Source: Thioclava arctica (GTDB lineage Bacteria > Pseudomonadota > Alphaproteobacteria > Rhodobacterales > Rhodobacteraceae). Taken from it: a DNA stretch of 64,000 nt. The notes under the pieces were generated by a model. That model worked only from the letters and a program-made list of their open reading frames with translations, ran no database searches and was not told the DNA's origin. A program made the position numbers and the translations under genes. The stretch spans positions 491,553-555,552 of the forward strand of contig NZ_JBFRYC010000003.1 of NCBI RefSeq assembly GCF_040892615.1. Direction: 5' to 3'. How positions within the stretch are numbered: position 1 is the first letter of the stretch; the number at the start of each line of letters is the position of its first letter. This document shows positions 24,724 through 33,531 of this stretch, in pieces.

Positions 24724-25787
24724 CAGGCCTGTGCGGGAGTGAGACTGCGCTGATCGAGCAAGACATCGGTGACCATCGCGCCGATCCACATGCAAAACAG
24801 CGCCAGCCATGCCGTGCCGGCCAGCACCGAGGTGCCCGTCACGCCATTGCCGATCGCACAGCCACCCGCCAGCATCGCGCCAAAGCCCATCATCACCGCG
24901 CCGATCATCGAGCGGCGCATCACTGGCACGCTGTCAAACGCCTGCCAGGCAAATTGCCCTGCCACGAGCGAGGACAGGAACGCGCCGATCACCACGCCCG
25001 GCACTAGGCCTACATCAAATTCCAGCACCGCGTTGCGATCAAGGAAGAACATCAGTGTATTGGCCGAGGGCCCCGAGAAGGTGACCGAATTGACCGGAAC
25101 CGGATCAAAAGCGACTTGTGACAGCATGAAGGTCAGAACCCACCCAACGGCCACCGCGAATCCGACGCCGGAGGCAAATATCCAGACCTTGATCCCGATC
25201 TGATTGCGGGCTGCCAGATAAACCCCGGCCAGCGCAAAGACGATGCCCACTGCCAGCCCCGTCCAATCGGGCAAATGCAGCGCGGTCAGCAGGTTGACGT
25301 TCTCGCCGCCCTGCGTGATCCACAGGCTTGCCAGCGTGTCACGATAGGGGGCAAGGATGCCTTTGAGGCTCATTTGTGCGGTCACGGCAAAGATCAGCCC
25401 CGCCACGACCGAGCGCAGATTGCCCGTCGCTGCCAGCACCAAAAGCCGCCCCGAGCAGCCGCGCGATAGCACCATGCCCACGCCAAAGATCAGCCCGCCG
25501 ATAATCGCACCAGACCAACTGCCGGGCACGGACATCACCCGGCTATCGCCGGCGCGAAACAACCCGAGCAGCTGCGCGCTTTGCACCCAGATGAGGGCTG
25601 TGGAAAAGGTCAAGAACCACACCGCCACCTTGCCTCCAAGCTTGCCACGGGCGAATTCAATCGCCGCCGCGCGCAGGCAGAAATTCGAGCGCTGTGCGGC
25701 CACCCCGAAAATAAGCCCCGTGATCAGCCCGAAAAGCGCCGCTGTTGGCCCCTCGCCAATCCGCTCAATGATCTCGATGATATCCAT
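24720..25787 (-). CDS. YeeE/YedE (TsuA-type) sulfur-compound transporter
   Basis: A 355-residue membrane protein with about nine or ten hydrophobic segments. The characteristic cysteine motifs of the family are VLSRGCSGRLLVLAATGNLRS and MLAGGCAIGNGVTGTSVL. Members such as TsuA import thiosulfate, and related ones move sulfide or selenium species. No TusA-like partner gene is adjacent, which makes the substrate uncertain. GGGAG lies before the ATG. It is divergent from the MFS gene across 119 bases. Confidence 0.82.
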   Translation of the reverse strand: MDIIEIIERIGEGPTAALFGLITGLIFGVAAQRSNFCLRAAAIEFARGKLGGKVAVWFLTFSTALIWVQSAQLLGLFRAGDSRVMSVPGSWSGAIIGGLIFGVGMVLSRGCSGRLLVLAATGNLRSVVAGLIFAVTAQMSLKGILAPYRDTLASLWITQGGENVNLLTALHLPDWTGLAVGIVFALAGVYLAARNQIGIKVWIFASGVGFAVAVGWVLTFMLSQVAFDPVPVNSVTFSGPSANTLMFFLDRNAVLEFDVGLVPGVVIGAFLSSLVAGQFAWQAFDSVPVMRRSMIGAVMMGFGAMLAGGCAIGNGVTGTSVLAGTAWLALFCMWIGAMVTDVLLDQRSLTPAQAC

Positions 25788-25906
25788 GGCAAATCTCCCG
25801 TTCGCGAAAGCGTGATGCCAGATTCTGCATCAATGCACATTGATCTGAGTCAGAATACACAGTTTGTAGTCTTGCTCCTACGGGCCCCTTCCCGTCTAAG
25901 GTTTTC

Positions 25907-27142
25907 ATGTTCAAGATCCGCGAAGTCCAACTTGATGAGGCCCACCACCTGCCGCGCTGGCGCAGGCCCGAGGCGCTGCTGTATGTGTTTGCCACGGCGA
26001 TGCCGATCTCGTTTGCGACCTGGTCGGCGCTGCTGAACAACTTCGTCATCGACGTGGTCAAGTTCGACGGGGTCGATATCGGCTGGCTGCAATCGTTCCG
26101 CGAGGTGCCGGGCTTTCTGGCGATTGGCGTGATCGTCGTGCTTTGGGTGATGCGTGAGCAAGTGCTGGCGATTCTTGCGCTGCTGTTGCTGGGGGCGGCG
26201 ACGGCAGTGACGGCGATGTTTCCCAGCTTTGGCGGGCTGATCATGGTGACGCTGCTGTCCTCGATCGGGTTTCACTATTTTCAGGCGGTGAACCAGTCGC
26301 TGCAATTGCAATGGATCGACCGCGCACAGGCTCCGCAAACGCTGGGCCGGATTGTTGCGGTGGGATCGGGCGCGTCACTGGTGGCCTATGCGTTGCTGGT
26401 GCTGACGTGGAAGGCCTTCGATCTGAGCTACGAATTCGTCTATGCGAGCGCCGGGATCACGACGATGGTGATGGTGGGGGCGGCCGCGCTGCTCTATCCG
26501 CAGTTTCACACCCGCGATCCGCAATCCAAACGCTTCGTGCTACGGCGTCGCTATTGGTTGTATTATGCAATCACCTTCATGGCCGGGGCGCGGCGTCAGA
26601 TTTTCGTGGTCTTCGCGGCCTTTATGATGGTGCAACGTTTCGGGCTGCGGGTCGATGAAATCTCGGCGCTGTTCCTGATCAATTTCGCCGTCAATATGGC
26701 TGCCGCTCCCGCGATGGGCCGTTTCGTGGGTAAATTCGGCGAGCGGCGCGCGTTGATCGTGGAATATATCGGTTTGACGCTGCTCTTCCTGAGCTATGGC
26801 GGGATCTACTGGTTTGGTTGGGGGCTATGGATCGCCTGCGCGTTGTATGTGGTGGATCACCTGCTGTTCTCGCTGGCGTTCGCGCAAAAGACCTATTTCC
26901 AGAAAATCTGCGATCCGGCTGATATCGCGCCGACCGCTGCCGTCTCGTTCACGATCAACCATATCGCCGCCGTGTTCCTGCCCGCGAGCCTTGGCTATCT
27001 GTGGATGATCTCGCCCGGGTTCGTATTCGGGTTGGCCGCCGCGATGGCGCTTGTCTCGCTCGGGCTTGCGATGCTGGTGCCGCGTCATCCGTCAAAGGGC
27101 TATGAAACGGTGCTGCGCGGTCTCGCGCCGGCCGCGGCCTGA
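25907..27142 (+). CDS. MFS transporter
   Basis: A 411-residue major facilitator with about 12 membrane segments. The first loop contains a long KFDGVDIGWLQSFREVPGF stretch rather than the classic loop 2-3 motif; MGRFVGKFGERRALI between helices is the MFS-type loop of the second half. The group is a putative exporter common in Rhodobacteraceae, of unknown substrate. AAGG lies six bases before the ATG. It is divergent from the YeeE-type transporter, and msrA follows 55 bases after its stop. Confidence 0.78.
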   Translation: MFKIREVQLDEAHHLPRWRRPEALLYVFATAMPISFATWSALLNNFVIDVVKFDGVDIGWLQSFREVPGFLAIGVIVVLWVMREQVLAILALLLLGAATAVTAMFPSFGGLIMVTLLSSIGFHYFQAVNQSLQLQWIDRAQAPQTLGRIVAVGSGASLVAYALLVLTWKAFDLSYEFVYASAGITTMVMVGAAALLYPQFHTRDPQSKRFVLRRRYWLYYAITFMAGARRQIFVVFAAFMMVQRFGLRVDEISALFLINFAVNMAAAPAMGRFVGKFGERRALIVEYIGLTLLFLSYGGIYWFGWGLWIACALYVVDHLLFSLAFAQKTYFQKICDPADIAPTAAVSFTINHIAAVFLPASLGYLWMISPGFVFGLAAAMALVSLGLAMLVPRHPSKGYETVLRGLAPAAA

Positions 27143-27197
27143 TCTGGAATTCTGCCCGCCCGCGCCTATCTAAGAGGCTGCGATAGGGAGATTGATC

Positions 27198-27842
27198 ATG
27201 TTGTTTGGAAAACTCGCCACCATTCCCACCAAATCCGAGGCTCTGCCCGGGCGCGATACAGAAATGCCGATCACCCAGCCGCATTTTCTCAGCGGTCTTG
27301 ATCTGCGCAGTGCAATCCCAGAGGGGATGGAGCAGGCGATGTTTGGCATGGGCTGTTTTTGGGGTGTCGAGCGGATCTTCTGGAACACCCAAGGCGTCTG
27401 GCTAAGCATGGTTGGCTATGCGGGCGGTCACACCCCGAATCCGAGTTATCGCGAGGTGTGCACCGGCATGACCGGCCATAACGAGGTCGTGCGCGTGATC
27501 TATGATCCCAAAGTGATCAGCTACGACGATCTGCTGCGGGTGTTCTGGGAAAATCACGACCCGACCCAAGGCATGCGTCAAGGCAATGATCGGGGCACGC
27601 AATATCGCTCGGGGATCTATACCTATACCCCCGCGCAGAAAGCTGCGGCCGAGGCGTCGCGCGCAACCTATGCCAAGCGTCTGTCAGAGGCGGGCTATGG
27701 TGCGGTCACGACGGAAATCAGTGACGCCCCGCCGTTTTATTATGCCGAAGACGATCACCAGCAATATCTCGCCAAGAACCCGGCAGGCTATTGTGGGATC
27801 GGTGGCACCGGTGTGAGCTGCCCGATCGGGCTGTCGGCGTGA
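27198..27842 (+). CDS. msrA: Peptide methionine sulfoxide reductase MsrA
   Basis: A 214-residue MsrA that reduces methionine-S-sulfoxide in proteins. The catalytic cysteine is C53 in FGMGCFWGVERIFW; GYAGGHTPNPSYREVCTG and the EDDHQQYL motif are present. A C-terminal pair of cysteines (YCGIGGTGVSC) can recycle the enzyme. The ATG at 27198 follows AGGGAG by seven bases, whereas TTG at 27192 is too close to it. With the GAF-type fRMsr at 4049, the organism has enzymes for both sulfoxide forms. Confidence 0.93.
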   Translation: MLFGKLATIPTKSEALPGRDTEMPITQPHFLSGLDLRSAIPEGMEQAMFGMGCFWGVERIFWNTQGVWLSMVGYAGGHTPNPSYREVCTGMTGHNEVVRVIYDPKVISYDDLLRVFWENHDPTQGMRQGNDRGTQYRSGIYTYTPAQKAAAEASRATYAKRLSEAGYGAVTTEISDAPPFYYAEDDHQQYLAKNPAGYCGIGGTGVSCPIGLSA

Positions 27843-27910
27843 TCGGGGTGCGACTTGACGTAACTTGCGCCCCGGCCTAAGCCCGGCGCAACACGCGCAA
27901 AGGAGCCGCC

Positions 27911-28780
27911 ATGACCACCTTTACCGCCTTTACCACCTTGGCCGATCGCGAGGCAGCAGAGTCGCTTGAAGAGCGGTTTGAGGATCTGGACCCGGCACCC
28001 TACGGCACCGGCGTCTTCGAGATCGAGGATGGCAATGGACGCTATGAGGTGTCGGGCTATTTTCTGCAACAGCCCGATGATGTGACGCTTGATTTGCTGG
28101 CCATCGCCTATGGCGCGCAGCCTTTCGTAATTTCAGAGCTGCCCGAAACCGATTGGGTCGCGCATGTGCGCCGCGAACTTGCCCCGGTGCAGGCGGGTCG
28201 GTTTTTCCTCTATGGCAGCCATGACGCTGACAAGGTGCCCGACGGTTCGGTCGCGCTGCGTATTGATGCGGCGATGGCCTTTGGCACGGGCCATCACGGC
28301 ACCACCTCGGGCTGTCTGACTGCGCTGGATGATCTGGCGCGCGCCGGGCGCAGCTTTCACAACGTGGCCGATATCGGTTGCGGCACGGCGGTGCTGGCGA
28401 TTGCGGCAGCCAAGCTTTGGCCCGAGACGGTGCTGGCCTCTGACATCGACCCGGTCGCGGTGGAAACCGCGCGTGCCAATGTCGCGCTGAATGATCTTGA
28501 GGGGCGCGTGATCTGCCTTGAGGCGGCTGGTTTCGGCGATCCGAAACTGCAAGACGCCGCCCCCTATGACCTGATTTTCGCCAATATTCTAAAGGCTCCA
28601 CTGATCGCATTGGCCCCGGATATGGCGCGCTATTGCGCCGAATCGGGCGTGGTTATCCTTAGCGGATTGCTAAATGAGCAGGCCGATGAGGTGATCGCCG
28701 CCTATGAGGGGCAAGGCTTTGTTTCCAGTGCGCGCAATGAATTTGGCGAATGGACGACATTGGTGATGAGCCGGGCATAG
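27911..28780 (+). CDS. prmA: Ribosomal protein L11 methyltransferase
   Basis: A 289-residue SAM-dependent methyltransferase that trimethylates ribosomal protein L11. An N-terminal substrate-recognition domain of about 110 residues precedes the Rossmann part, which contains MAFGTGHHGTTSGCLTAL, ADIGCGTAVLAIAAAKLW and the catalytic NPP-like region FANILKAPLIALA. Both AFGTGHH and ANIL are PrmA hallmarks. AAAGGAG lies nine bases before the ATG. Confidence 0.92.
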   Translation: MTTFTAFTTLADREAAESLEERFEDLDPAPYGTGVFEIEDGNGRYEVSGYFLQQPDDVTLDLLAIAYGAQPFVISELPETDWVAHVRRELAPVQAGRFFLYGSHDADKVPDGSVALRIDAAMAFGTGHHGTTSGCLTALDDLARAGRSFHNVADIGCGTAVLAIAAAKLWPETVLASDIDPVAVETARANVALNDLEGRVICLEAAGFGDPKLQDAAPYDLIFANILKAPLIALAPDMARYCAESGVVILSGLLNEQADEVIAAYEGQGFVSSARNEFGEWTTLVMSRA

Positions 28781-28867
28781 TCGGCCATGTTTCCGCTCAG
28801 TTTCAGCATCGTCTTGGTATAGAATGTCTTTACGGATCCTCCGTGGTGATTATCCGAGAGATGAGCA

Positions 28868-29215
28868 ATGGCAAAAACTGATTTGGACGAATTCGAGAGA
28901 CGCCTTCATCGGATCGACAAGATCCATGAGGCTGGTGGTGCGTTTGAGGCGGCGGGTTCGCTGGGGCGCAGCTATTTCGATGCAATGCGGCCGAAGTCGC
29001 GCCGTGGTTTGCCGTTGCGTGGGCTTGCCTTGCTGGCTGCGGGGATGCTGCTGTTCAAGGGCATGATGCTCGCGCAGGTCGGGTCGGACGAATATGCCAA
29101 CCGCGTTGAACACCTTGCCAAGGGCAATATGGGCGAACAGATCGGCGCTTGGGTGCTGCATGCTGATCCGGCGACGCGTTACGTTGCAGGTCTGTTAAGC
29201 CCACTCATCCACTAA
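28868..29215 (+). CDS. Conserved-looking small single-pass membrane protein
   Basis: A 115-residue protein that I do not recognise. The first 45 residues are charged (LDEFERRLHRIDKIHEAGGAFE). A single hydrophobic segment follows at about 48-67 (RGLALLAAGMLLFKGMMLAQ), then a mixed tail. It would be an inner-membrane protein with a cytoplasmic head. GAGAGATGAGCA precedes the ATG, and a strong bidirectional terminator follows 25 bases after the stop, which supports a real gene. Function unknown. Confidence 0.68.
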   Translation: MAKTDLDEFERRLHRIDKIHEAGGAFEAAGSLGRSYFDAMRPKSRRGLPLRGLALLAAGMLLFKGMMLAQVGSDEYANRVEHLAKGNMGEQIGAWVLHADPATRYVAGLLSPLIH

Positions 29216-29240
29216 GATTTCGCAGAGCCATCTTACATTC

Positions 29241-29272
29241 AAAAGGGCTGCCCCATCGGGACAGCCCTTTTT
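29241..29272. terminator. Bidirectional terminator
   Basis: AAAAGGGCTG at 29241-29250 pairs with CAGCCCTTTT at 29262-29271 around a short inner CCCC/GGG stem. Runs of A and T flank both sides, so it can end transcription from both the 28868 gene and the minus-strand DUF1127 gene that converges with it. Confidence 0.9.
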
Positions 29273-29290
29273 CAATCGAGGGTCGGTGAC

Positions 29291-29476
29291 TTAGCGCAGG
29301 CGCGCCACGTCAAGCCGGGTCAATCCGATATCGTCCAGCGCCCGGTCGGACAGCTTGGACAAAGATTTGCGAGTTTCGCGCAGATCGTTCCATTCCAGAA
29401 AGCTACCGATCAGCGACATGATCAGGCCGGGATGGCGCGAACGGTTCAGGCGGGTTGTCATTTCCATGACGGACAT
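29291..29476 (-). CDS. DUF1127 (YjiS-like) small protein
   Basis: A 61-residue protein with the DUF1127 core SKLSDRALDDIGLTRLDVARLR at its C-terminus. Members of this family are small, basic and arginine-rich, and in some alphaproteobacteria are tied to RNA turnover and phosphate metabolism; which applies here is unknown. GAGGAG lies eight bases before the ATG. It is divergent from ruvC, with 218 bases between the starts. Confidence 0.83.
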   Translation of the reverse strand: MSVMEMTTRLNRSRHPGLIMSLIGSFLEWNDLRETRKSLSKLSDRALDDIGLTRLDVARLR

Positions 29477-29694
29477 TGGGAGGCTCCTCAGTTCACAGAC
29501 TGCTCAAGTTTCAGGCATCATTGCTTGCAGAGCGCACTTAGGCTGGGCGGAATATAAAAACAACAGCGCTTCCCGCAGGTCCGCCATGCAATTTTTGCAA
29601 GCCCCGGTCGGGTGCCCATCCGAACAGCAGGGCTAGGCGATGTTCTCTTTTCGTGCTAATTGGGAATTAACGATAACAAACAGGGGCAAAAGCG
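29477..29694. promoter_or_regulatory. Divergent region, DUF1127 / ruvC
   Basis: A 218-base region with no gene. It carries promoters in both directions. Runs of low GC lie near 29550-29570 and 29650-29680. I could not assign a LexA/SOS box or exact promoter elements. Confidence 0.4.
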
Positions 29695-30231
29695 ATGCGG
29701 GTGATCGGAATCGATCCGGGGTTGCGCAATATGGGCTGGGGCGTGATCGAGATGGAGGGCTCGCGCCTGCGTCATCTTGGCAATGGCACATTGCACTCGA
29801 CTGGTACCGATTTGGCACAACGCCTGCTTGAGCTTCATGGCGGCCTCTGCGCCGTGATCGCGCAACACGCCCCCGAGGCGGCGGCGGTCGAGCAAACCTT
29901 CGTCAACAAAGATGCGGTGGCTACGCTGAAACTCGGCCAAGCGCGTGGCATTGCGCTGCTCGCGCCAGCGCAGGCGGGGCTTGCGGTCGGGGAATACGCG
30001 CCCAACGCCGTGAAGAAAACGGTCGTCGGCGTGGGTCATGCCGATAAGGTGCAGGTCCAGCATATGGTGCGCCACCAACTGCCCGGCGTGCAATTTGACA
30101 GCGCCGATGCCGCGGATGCCCTGGCAATCGCGATTTGCCACGCGTTCCATCTGCAATCGGCTGCCCGAATGGGGGCCGCGCAACTGTCGCGTACGCTCGC
30201 GGAACAGCCTCAAAAACGGAGACGCGCATGA
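29695..30231 (+). CDS. ruvC: Holliday junction resolvase RuvC
   Basis: A 178-residue RuvC that cuts Holliday junctions symmetrically. The N-terminal catalytic aspartate is D7 in VIGIDPGLRNMGWGVIE, the glutamate is in AAAVEQTFVNKD, and the late acidic cluster is FDSADAADALAIAICH. The stop overlaps the ruvA start (ATGA), giving tight coupling. The gene order ruvC-ruvA-ruvB is the normal alphaproteobacterial one. Confidence 0.95.
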   Translation: MRVIGIDPGLRNMGWGVIEMEGSRLRHLGNGTLHSTGTDLAQRLLELHGGLCAVIAQHAPEAAAVEQTFVNKDAVATLKLGQARGIALLAPAQAGLAVGEYAPNAVKKTVVGVGHADKVQVQHMVRHQLPGVQFDSADAADALAIAICHAFHLQSAARMGAAQLSRTLAEQPQKRRRA

Positions 30232-30893
30232 TCGGGCGTATCGCAGGCGTAATCGTGCATCGCGCCATGGATCACGTGATGATCGACGTGCGCGGTGTGG
30301 GCTATATCGTGCATGTCAGCGCGCGCACCGCGCAATCGCTGCCCCCGGTGGGTCAGGCCTGTGCGCTTTATACCGATCTGCTGGTGCGCGAAGATCTGCT
30401 GCAACTCTTCGGGTTTCCGAGCTTGCTGGAAAAGGAATGGCATAAGCTTCTGACATCGGTGCAGGGGATCGGTGCCAAGGCCTCGCTCGCCATTCTCGGA
30501 ACGCTGGGCGCCGAAGGGCTGGGCCGCGCCATCGCGCTGGGCGATTGGGCGGCTGTCAAGGCCGCCCCCGGCGTCGGCCCGAAACTCGCCCAACGCGTGG
30601 TGCTGGAACTCAAGGAAAAGGCCCCCTCCGTCATGGCGATGGGCGCAGAATTGACCGTCGATATGGCAGAGGTGATCGAAGACGGCCAGCCTTCGAAACC
30701 AGCCCGCACCCCCGCCCCCGCCGCGACACCTAAAACCAACTTCACCGCCGAGGCGATCTCTGCCCTCACCAACCTCGGCTACGCCCCCTCTGACGCCGCT
30801 GGTGCGGTGGCGCAAGCCGGGGATGATCCTGCCAGTACCGACACCGCCAAACTCATCCGCGCCGCGCTGCGGTTGCTGGCACCCAAGGATTGA
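30228..30893 (+). CDS. ruvA: Holliday junction branch migration protein RuvA
   Basis: A 221-residue RuvA, which binds the four-way junction and recruits the RuvB motor. The OB-fold start MIGRIAGVIVHRAMDHVMI is followed by two helix-hairpin-helix motifs (LTSVQGIGAKASLAIL and KAAPGVGPKLAQRVVLELK). A flexible Ala/Pro linker leads to domain III (ALTNLGYAPSDAAGAVAQ). ATG at 30228 overlaps the ruvC stop. The gap to ruvB carries repeat copy C. Confidence 0.95.
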   Translation: MIGRIAGVIVHRAMDHVMIDVRGVGYIVHVSARTAQSLPPVGQACALYTDLLVREDLLQLFGFPSLLEKEWHKLLTSVQGIGAKASLAILGTLGAEGLGRAIALGDWAAVKAAPGVGPKLAQRVVLELKEKAPSVMAMGAELTVDMAEVIEDGQPSKPARTPAPAATPKTNFTAEAISALTNLGYAPSDAAGAVAQAGDDPASTDTAKLIRAALRLLAPKD

Positions 30894-30900
30894 GGGCTTC

Positions 30901-30940
30901 CTCTTGATCAAAATATCCCGGGGTCCGGGGCAGAGCCCCG
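30901..30940 (-). repeat. Dispersed repeat, copy C (short, reversed)
   Basis: On the minus strand this reads GGGGCTCTGCCCC (30927-30939), a perfect hairpin, then CCCCGGGATATTTTGATCA. It is the same plan as the copies at 22457 and 32474, without the second hairpin. It lies between ruvA and ruvB, inside their shared transcript and in reverse orientation to it. Confidence 0.7.
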
Positions 30941-30972
30941 CTTGCCTCGGCCCACAACAGGCGCGACACTGA

Positions 30973-32013
30973 ATGACGATGACCGACCCCGACCCAACCC
31001 TGCGCCCCGAGCGCCTGCCCGAAGACGCCGATCGCGCCCTGCGCCCGCAATCGCTTGAGGATTTCGTGGGTCAGGCAGAGGCGCGCGCGAATCTGCGCGT
31101 CTTCATCGAAAGCGCCAAGCTGCGCGGGCAGGCCATGGATCACACGCTGTTCCACGGCCCCCCCGGTCTGGGTAAGACCACACTGGCGCAGATCATGGCG
31201 CGCGAACTGGGCGTGAATTTCAAGATGACCTCGGGGCCGGTGCTGGCCAAGGCAGGCGATCTGGCAGCGATTCTCACCAATCTCGAGACGCGCGACGTGC
31301 TGTTTATCGACGAGATTCACCGCCTCAACCCGGCCGTCGAAGAGGTGCTTTATCCCGCGCTTGAGGATTTCGAACTCGATCTGGTGATTGGCGAGGGGCC
31401 TGCCGCGCGCACTGTGCGCATCGAGTTGCAGCCCTTCACGCTGGTCGGCGCGACCACGCGATTGGGACTGCTGACCACGCCGCTGCGCGACCGCTTCGGC
31501 ATCCCGACGCGGTTGGAATTCTACACCGAGGACGAGCTGGATCAGATTGTCACCCGTGGCGCGCGGCTGCTGGGCATTTCCTCCGATCCCGAGGGCACTC
31601 GCGAGATCGCCAAACGCGCGCGCGGCACGCCGCGAATTGCCGGGCGGCTGCTGCGCCGGGTCGTCGATTTCGCCTTGATCGAGGGTGACGGGCGTTTGAC
31701 CCGCGCCATCGCGGATCGCGCGCTGACCCGGCTGGGAGTCGATAATCTCGGTCTCGATGGGGCGGATCGGCGCTATATGATGCTGATGGCCGAGCATTAC
31801 GGCGGTGGCCCGGTAGGTGTGGAAACGCTCTCGGCGGCACTCTCGGAGGCGCGCGATGCGATCGAAGAGGTGATCGAGCCCTACCTGCTGCAGCAGGGTC
31901 TGGTTCAGCGCACTCCGCGCGGGCGGATGTTGGGGGCGCGGGCTTGGCGGCATCTTGGGCTCGAGGCTCCGCGCCCCGCTCCGCCGAAACCCGATCTGTT
32001 CGGGGATGGCTGA
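30973..32013 (+). CDS. ruvB: Holliday junction branch migration helicase RuvB
   Basis: A 346-residue AAA+ motor that drives branch migration with RuvA. Walker A is HGPPGLGKTTLAQIMA, Walker B is LFIDEIHRLN, the sensor region is VGATTRLGLLTTPLRDRFG with the arginine finger, and the C-terminal winged helix is YLLQQGLVQRTPRGRML. The length is standard. It ends a three-gene repair cluster. Confidence 0.96.
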   Translation: MTMTDPDPTLRPERLPEDADRALRPQSLEDFVGQAEARANLRVFIESAKLRGQAMDHTLFHGPPGLGKTTLAQIMARELGVNFKMTSGPVLAKAGDLAAILTNLETRDVLFIDEIHRLNPAVEEVLYPALEDFELDLVIGEGPAARTVRIELQPFTLVGATTRLGLLTTPLRDRFGIPTRLEFYTEDELDQIVTRGARLLGISSDPEGTREIAKRARGTPRIAGRLLRRVVDFALIEGDGRLTRAIADRALTRLGVDNLGLDGADRRYMMLMAEHYGGGPVGVETLSAALSEARDAIEEVIEPYLLQQGLVQRTPRGRMLGARAWRHLGLEAPRPAPPKPDLFGDG

Positions 32014-32062
32014 GACGATCTGACCGCTTGATCGCGCCAGCGCGCAGGCCTATCTGCAATCC

Positions 32063-32470
32063 ATGACACAGCCGCTCGCCCGTTTTGATATTTCCGCCGA
32101 TGACATCGACCGTGTCGTTGCGCATTTCTATAAGCGCGTGCGCGGTCATGCCATGCTTGGTCCGGTTTTTGCTGTGCATGTCACGGATTGGCCCGCGCAT
32201 GAGGCCAAGGTCGCCGCGTTCTGGAAAGGCGCGATCCTACGGGAACCAGGATATGACGGCTCGCCGATGACGGCCCATCGCAAGGCCAAGAATGTGCGTC
32301 CGGGGATGTTTTCGGGGTGGCTGGAGCTATTCGACACGGTATTGGGCGAGGAACTGGCCCCCGAGCAAGCAGCGCGCTGGTCTGCGCTGGCCCATAAGAT
32401 CGGGACGAGCCTGCGCCAAGGCGTGGTGGATCGCGAAACGCTGGCGGGGGGAGTGCCGAAACTCAGGTGA
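32063..32470 (+). CDS. Group III truncated haemoglobin
   Basis: A 135-residue haem protein of the group III truncated haemoglobin family (as in Campylobacter Ctb). FYKRVRGHAMLGPVF and WPAHEAKVAAFWKGAIL are typical, and H-residues in the MTAHRKAKNVRPGMFSGWL segment include the likely proximal histidine region. The fold has no clear membrane part. It starts 49 bases after ruvB; nitric oxide or oxygen chemistry is the family's proposed role, but nothing in the sequence fixes it. Repeat copy B lies directly behind its stop. Confidence 0.83.
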   Translation: MTQPLARFDISADDIDRVVAHFYKRVRGHAMLGPVFAVHVTDWPAHEAKVAAFWKGAILREPGYDGSPMTAHRKAKNVRPGMFSGWLELFDTVLGEELAPEQAARWSALAHKIGTSLRQGVVDRETLAGGVPKLR

Positions 32471-32473
32471 GCA

Positions 32474-32530
32474 GGGGCGCTGCCCCGTCTCCTGCGGAGA
32501 CTCCCCGGAGTATTTTCGGCTAGATGAAAG
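32474..32530 (+). repeat. Dispersed double-hairpin repeat, copy B
   Basis: GGGGC-GCT-GCCCC (32474-32486) is followed by GTCTCC-TGC-GGAGAC (32487-32501), a second perfect hairpin whose arms differ in sequence from copy A. The tail TCCCCGGAGTATTTTCGGC ends with TAGATGAAAG. It fills almost the whole gap between two convergent stops (32470 and 32533). Confidence 0.85.
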
Positions 32531-32532
32531 GC

Positions 32533-33531
32533 TTAGGCCTCTTTCTTGCCAAACACACCCGTAAGCGAGCGCCCTATCAGATTGGTGACGCGCGGTTTTT
32601 TCAGGCGACGAAACGGCATCGGGCGGCAGACCTCCAGCGCGGCGATGCCGACACGGGCCGTGAGCGCGCCGTTGATGACACCTTCGCCGAAGCGGCGCGA
32701 AATCTTGGTCATCAAATGCCCGCCGGTGACGGTTTCGATCAAATCATCGCCCGCTGCGACAGCGCCAGTTGCCACCAGATGCGTCATCACCGTGCGGGCC
32801 AGACGGATCGAGCCAAGCGCGCCCGAACGCCCGCCATAGATCTCTGCGATGCGGCGGATCATGCGCAGATTGGCGGTCAGCGCTGTGACCACATCCGCCA
32901 AAGCCAGCGGCACAAGTGCCGTGACGGTTGCGACGGTGCGCGCGGCGGCCTCGATCTCTAGCCGTGCGGCAGCATCCAGCGGGGCCATTAGCTCTGTCTC
33001 GGCCAGACCCATCAGCGTCTCGGTGTCGAGCACCTCATCGAAACGCTCTTTCAGCCTTGCGCGCGGCCATTCCATTTCGGCGCGCGCGGCATACAGCCCC
33101 GAGACATGGTTCACCACCTTGCGCGCGCGGTTGAGATCATCGGTGGCCAGCGCCTCGGAGACCTCTTTATGGACCTTGTCGAGCCGCGCCAGACGTGAGA
33201 ACGCCGCGATCTCGCGCCCCGCGATCAGCAGCGCGCCAAGCGCGAAGGCCAGCACCAATGCCGAGCCGATCCAGCCAAGAATCGGATGCGTGGCAAACAG
33301 CCCGTCGATGAAGCGCCACAGTGCGACCGAAACGAGAAAGCCGACCAGCGCCACCAAGGCACGCCAGAAAAACCGGGTCACACCCGAACTGCGCCGCGCC
33401 CCGAGCCGGGTCGCGATCTGCATCGCGCGGCCCTCAAGGCGTTCTTCGGTGGCGGCGGGCATATCCTCGATCGGGGCGGCCTCGGCGGGCGAGGGGGCGG
33501 CGTCGATCTCGATCATCACCGGTTTTTTCAT
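32533..33531 (-). CDS. YcjF-like membrane protein (TIGR01620/DUF697)
   Basis: A 332-residue protein of the TIGR01620 family. Two hydrophobic segments lie near 62-107 (WRALVALVGFLVSVAL and LGWIGSALVLAFALGALL), followed by a long helical cytoplasmic domain that includes a DUF697-type region (GGRSGALGSIRLARTVMTHL). In enterobacteria the homologue YcjF is coexpressed with YcjX in the phage shock regulon. The start overlaps the YcjX stop by four bases. No other psp gene is in this window. Confidence 0.83.
   Translation of the reverse strand: MKKPVMIEIDAAPSPAEAAPIEDMPAATEERLEGRAMQIATRLGARRSSGVTRFFWRALVALVGFLVSVALWRFIDGLFATHPILGWIGSALVLAFALGALLIAGREIAAFSRLARLDKVHKEVSEALATDDLNRARKVVNHVSGLYAARAEMEWPRARLKERFDEVLDTETLMGLAETELMAPLDAAARLEIEAAARTVATVTALVPLALADVVTALTANLRMIRRIAEIYGGRSGALGSIRLARTVMTHLVATGAVAAGDDLIETVTGGHLMTKISRRFGEGVINGALTARVGIAALEVCRPMPFRRLKKPRVTNLIGRSLTGVFGKKEA

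Noticed and set aside
30853..31953. Long antisense frame across ruvB (366 codons)
   Set aside because: Same reason: it mirrors ruvB codons and has no domain or ribosome site.
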